Both the position numbers and the translations under genes were made by a program. Below the pieces are notes generated by a model. It was given only the letters and a program-made list of their open reading frames with translations. It was not told the origin of the DNA and ran no database searches. Shown here one piece after another: positions 4,053 through 5,897 of a DNA stretch of 5,897 nucleotides (positions are counted from its first letter, which is position 1; each line of letters opens with the position of its first letter). The DNA comes from JAVBNW01 sp031551255 (lineage in GTDB: Bacteria > Bacillota > Clostridia > Christensenellales > UBA1750): contig JAVBNW010000130.1 of NCBI GenBank assembly GCA_031551255.1, positions 1 through 5,897 of the forward strand, given 5' to 3'.

Positions 4053-5897
4053 ATGGCATCTTACGGAAGGTTTACCGAAAGGGCGCAACGCGCGCTGATC
4101 GGCGCGCAGGAGGAGGCCCGCAAGATGGGGCACAACTACGTGGGCACCGAGCATCTTCTGCTCGGGCTGCTCAGGGAGGGCGGCGGGGCCGCCGCAACCG
4201 TGCTCGGCGGGGACGATATCAACGTCGACAACGTCCGCGGGCAGATCGAATCGCTCGTGGGGCAAGGGGATTTTCAGTTTAACGACAGCTTCGGCTACAC
4301 GCCGCGCACGAAAAAGGTGCTGGAACTGAGCCTTTATGAGGCGAAGAATTTAGGCCACAGCTATGTCGGTACCGAGCATATCCTGCTGGCGCTCATCAGA
4401 GAGCACGAAGGCGTCGCCGCAAGAATTTTACAAGATTTGGGAGTTGACCTTGACAAGACGCGCGAAAAACTGCTGGGGCTTTTATCCAGCGAAGAGGGCG
4501 CGCAGCAAGGCAGCTCCGGCGGCAAAACCGGCGATACGCCTACGCTCAACCAATACGGCCGGGATCTTACAGCCGCCGCCAAGCAGGGCGAGCTCGACCC
4601 GATCATCGGACGCGAGCGGGAAATCGAGAGGATCATTCAGATTTTGTCGCGCCGCACGAAGAACAACCCCGTGCTCATCGGCGAGCCGGGGGTGGGCAAA
4701 TCGGCGGTAGCCGAGGGGCTTGCGCAGCGCATCGTCGAGGGTAACATACCCGAGCTTCTGCGCGGCAAGCGCGTGGTCACGCTGGATTTGCCCGGTATGC
4801 TCGCAGGCACGAAATACCGCGGCGAGTTTGAAGAGCGCTTAAAGACCGCGATGACCGAGCTTAAAAAAGCCGGCAACGTGATCCTGTTCGTGGACGAGGT
4901 ACACACGCTGGTGGGCGCCGGGGCGGCCGAGGGCGCCATCGACGCGGCCAACATATTAAAGCCCGCGCTCGCGCGCGGAGAGATCCAGTGCGTGGGCGCA
5001 ACAACGCTTGACGAATACCGCAAATACATCGAAAAAGACGCCGCATTGGAGCGCAGGTTCCAGCCGGTGATGATCGACGAGCCCAGCCGCGAGGAGTCCG
5101 TTCAGATGCTCAAGGGCTTAAGGGACCGCTACGAGGCGCATCACAAGGTGCGTATCACCGATGAGGCTATTGAGGCTGCGGTAAACTTGTCCGACCGTTA
5201 TATTTCCGATAGGTTCCTGCCCGACAAGGCCATCGACCTGATCGACGAGGCGGGCTCCCGGGTGCGCATCCGCAACTTCACCGCGCCGCCGGATATGAAG
5301 GAGCGCGAGGCAAGGCTTGAGGCGCTGCGCAAGGAGAAGGAAGAGGCGATCGCCAACCAGGATTTTGAGAAGGCCGCGAAGATTCGCGATGACGAGATGA
5401 GCAAGCGCGACGAGATCGAAAAGATCCGCAAGGAGTGGGAGGCCAAGGCCAACGACACCAACGGCACGGTGACGGAAGATGAGATCGCCCACATCGTATC
5501 CAGCTGGACGAACATCCCTGTAACGAAGCTTACGCAGAGCGAATCGATGAAGCTTCTCGATCTGGAGTCCGTGCTGCACGAGCGGGTCGTGGGCCAAAAC
5601 GAGGCCGTGGGCGCGGTTGCACGCGCGGTGAGAAGGGCCAGGGCGGGCCTTAAGGACCCCAAACGCCCCATCGGCTCGTTCCTGTTCTTAGGCCCCACGG
5701 GCGTGGGCAAAACGGAGTTGTGCAAGGCGCTTGGCGAGGCGCTGTTCGGGGATGAAGATGCGGTGATCCGCATCGATATGTCCGAATACATGGAAAAGCA
5801 CTCGGTGTCTCGCATGGTCGGTTCGCCTCCGGGCTACGTAGGCCACGACGAGGGCGGTCAGCTTACCGAAAAGGTGCGCAGAAAGCCGTATTCCGTG
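4053..5897 (+). CDS. clpC: ClpC, AAA+ unfoldase of the ClpCP protease (3' partial)
   Basis: ClpC is a hexameric ATPase that unfolds phospho-arginine-marked or adaptor-delivered proteins and feeds them to ClpP. The 615 visible residues run without a stop to the right edge; the family has about 810. Residues 1-145 are the N-domain with two Clp repeats. Each has a GTEH motif, and E33 and E108 correspond to the two glutamates that hold phospho-arginine in B. subtilis. D1 contains Walker A GEPGVGKS (K216), pore loop KYRG, Walker B FVDE (D281, E282) and the ALERRF arginine-finger region. The middle domain (about 415-465) contains DFEKAAKIRD, with F438, R445 and D446 matching residues that hold ClpC in its resting state. 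D2 begins with GPTGVGKT (K553) and pore loop GYVG (Y595). Walker B of D2 and the ClpP-docking loop lie outside the window. The start is set by AGGAGA (4039-4044), 9 bases before ATG 4053. Confidence 0.97.
   Translation, partial: MASYGRFTERAQRALIGAQEEARKMGHNYVGTEHLLLGLLREGGGAAATVLGGDDINVDNVRGQIESLVGQGDFQFNDSFGYTPRTKKVLELSLYEAKNLGHSYVGTEHILLALIREHEGVAARILQDLGVDLDKTREKLLGLLSSEEGAQQGSSGGKTGDTPTLNQYGRDLTAAAKQGELDPIIGREREIERIIQILSRRTKNNPVLIGEPGVGKSAVAEGLAQRIVEGNIPELLRGKRVVTLDLPGMLAGTKYRGEFEERLKTAMTELKKAGNVILFVDEVHTLVGAGAAEGAIDAANILKPALARGEIQCVGATTLDEYRKYIEKDAALERRFQPVMIDEPSREESVQMLKGLRDRYEAHHKVRITDEAIEAAVNLSDRYISDRFLPDKAIDLIDEAGSRVRIRNFTAPPDMKEREARLEALRKEKEEAIANQDFEKAAKIRDDEMSKRDEIEKIRKEWEAKANDTNGTVTEDEIAHIVSSWTNIPVTKLTQSESMKLLDLESVLHERVVGQNEAVGAVARAVRRARAGLKDPKRPIGSFLFLGPTGVGKTELCKALGEALFGDEDAVIRIDMSEYMEKHSVSRMVGSPPGYVGHDEGGQLTEKVRRKPYSV

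Noticed and set aside
5831..5850. Histidine instead of tyrosine after the D2 pore motif (GYVGHDEGG) in ClpC
   Set aside because: The pore tyrosine itself (Y595) is present, and His at the later position is common in Clp/Hsp100 proteins.
1..5897. CRISPR arrays, tRNA/rRNA genes, transposases, phage genes
   Set aside because: Scanned for by eye on both strands; no regularly spaced repeats, RNA-gene signatures or mobile-element proteins were seen.

Overview
The window reads as ordinary chromosomal DNA of a spore-forming, Gram-positive member of the Firmicutes/Clostridia with unusually GC-rich genes (about 60% GC by eye, with strong preference for GC-ending codons). The evidence for this is a sporulation phosphatase gene (spoIIE) directly followed by a complete ctsR-mcsA-mcsB-clpC heat-shock operon, combined with strong AGGAGG-type ribosome sites and a textbook sigma-A promoter. 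A high-GC clostridial lineage is the best guess; the exact family cannot be told from this sequence alone. All supported genes lie on the + strand.

Layout. Positions 1-1668 hold the 3' part of spoIIE, whose start lies left of the window. Positions 1669-2046 are mostly non-coding but contain a 34-codon candidate gene for a tiny membrane peptide (1756-1860) with a near-perfect ribosome site, a GC-rich hairpin that probably ends the upstream transcript (1911-1940), and a consensus sigma-A promoter (1985-2012) overlapped by a cluster of CtsR-type heptads. Then follow ctsR (2047-2523), mcsA (2520-3020), mcsB (3013-4029) and the first 615 codons of clpC (4053 to the right edge). The first three overlap by a few bases and clpC follows after 23 bases, so they form one translationally coupled operon.

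How the genes work together. CtsR is expected to repress its own operon through the heptads at the promoter. On stress, the McsA-McsB arginine kinase phosphorylates arginines on CtsR and on damaged proteins. The phospho-arginine mark is read by the N-terminal domain of ClpC, which unfolds the protein for ClpP. The parts of this circuit that can be checked here are intact: the CtsR glycine wing, the McsA zinc-finger cysteines and UVR helix, the McsB catalytic and allosteric motifs, and the ClpC phospho-arginine docking glutamates, both Walker A sites and the regulatory middle domain.

No mobile element, CRISPR array, RNA gene or plainly new system is visible. The points most worth a second look are a SpoIIE that seems to lack the cysteine-rich middle part of its regulatory region, the unannotated small membrane peptide behind it, the arrangement of the CtsR heptads, and an RDxxRA motif shared by the C-termini of CtsR and McsB.
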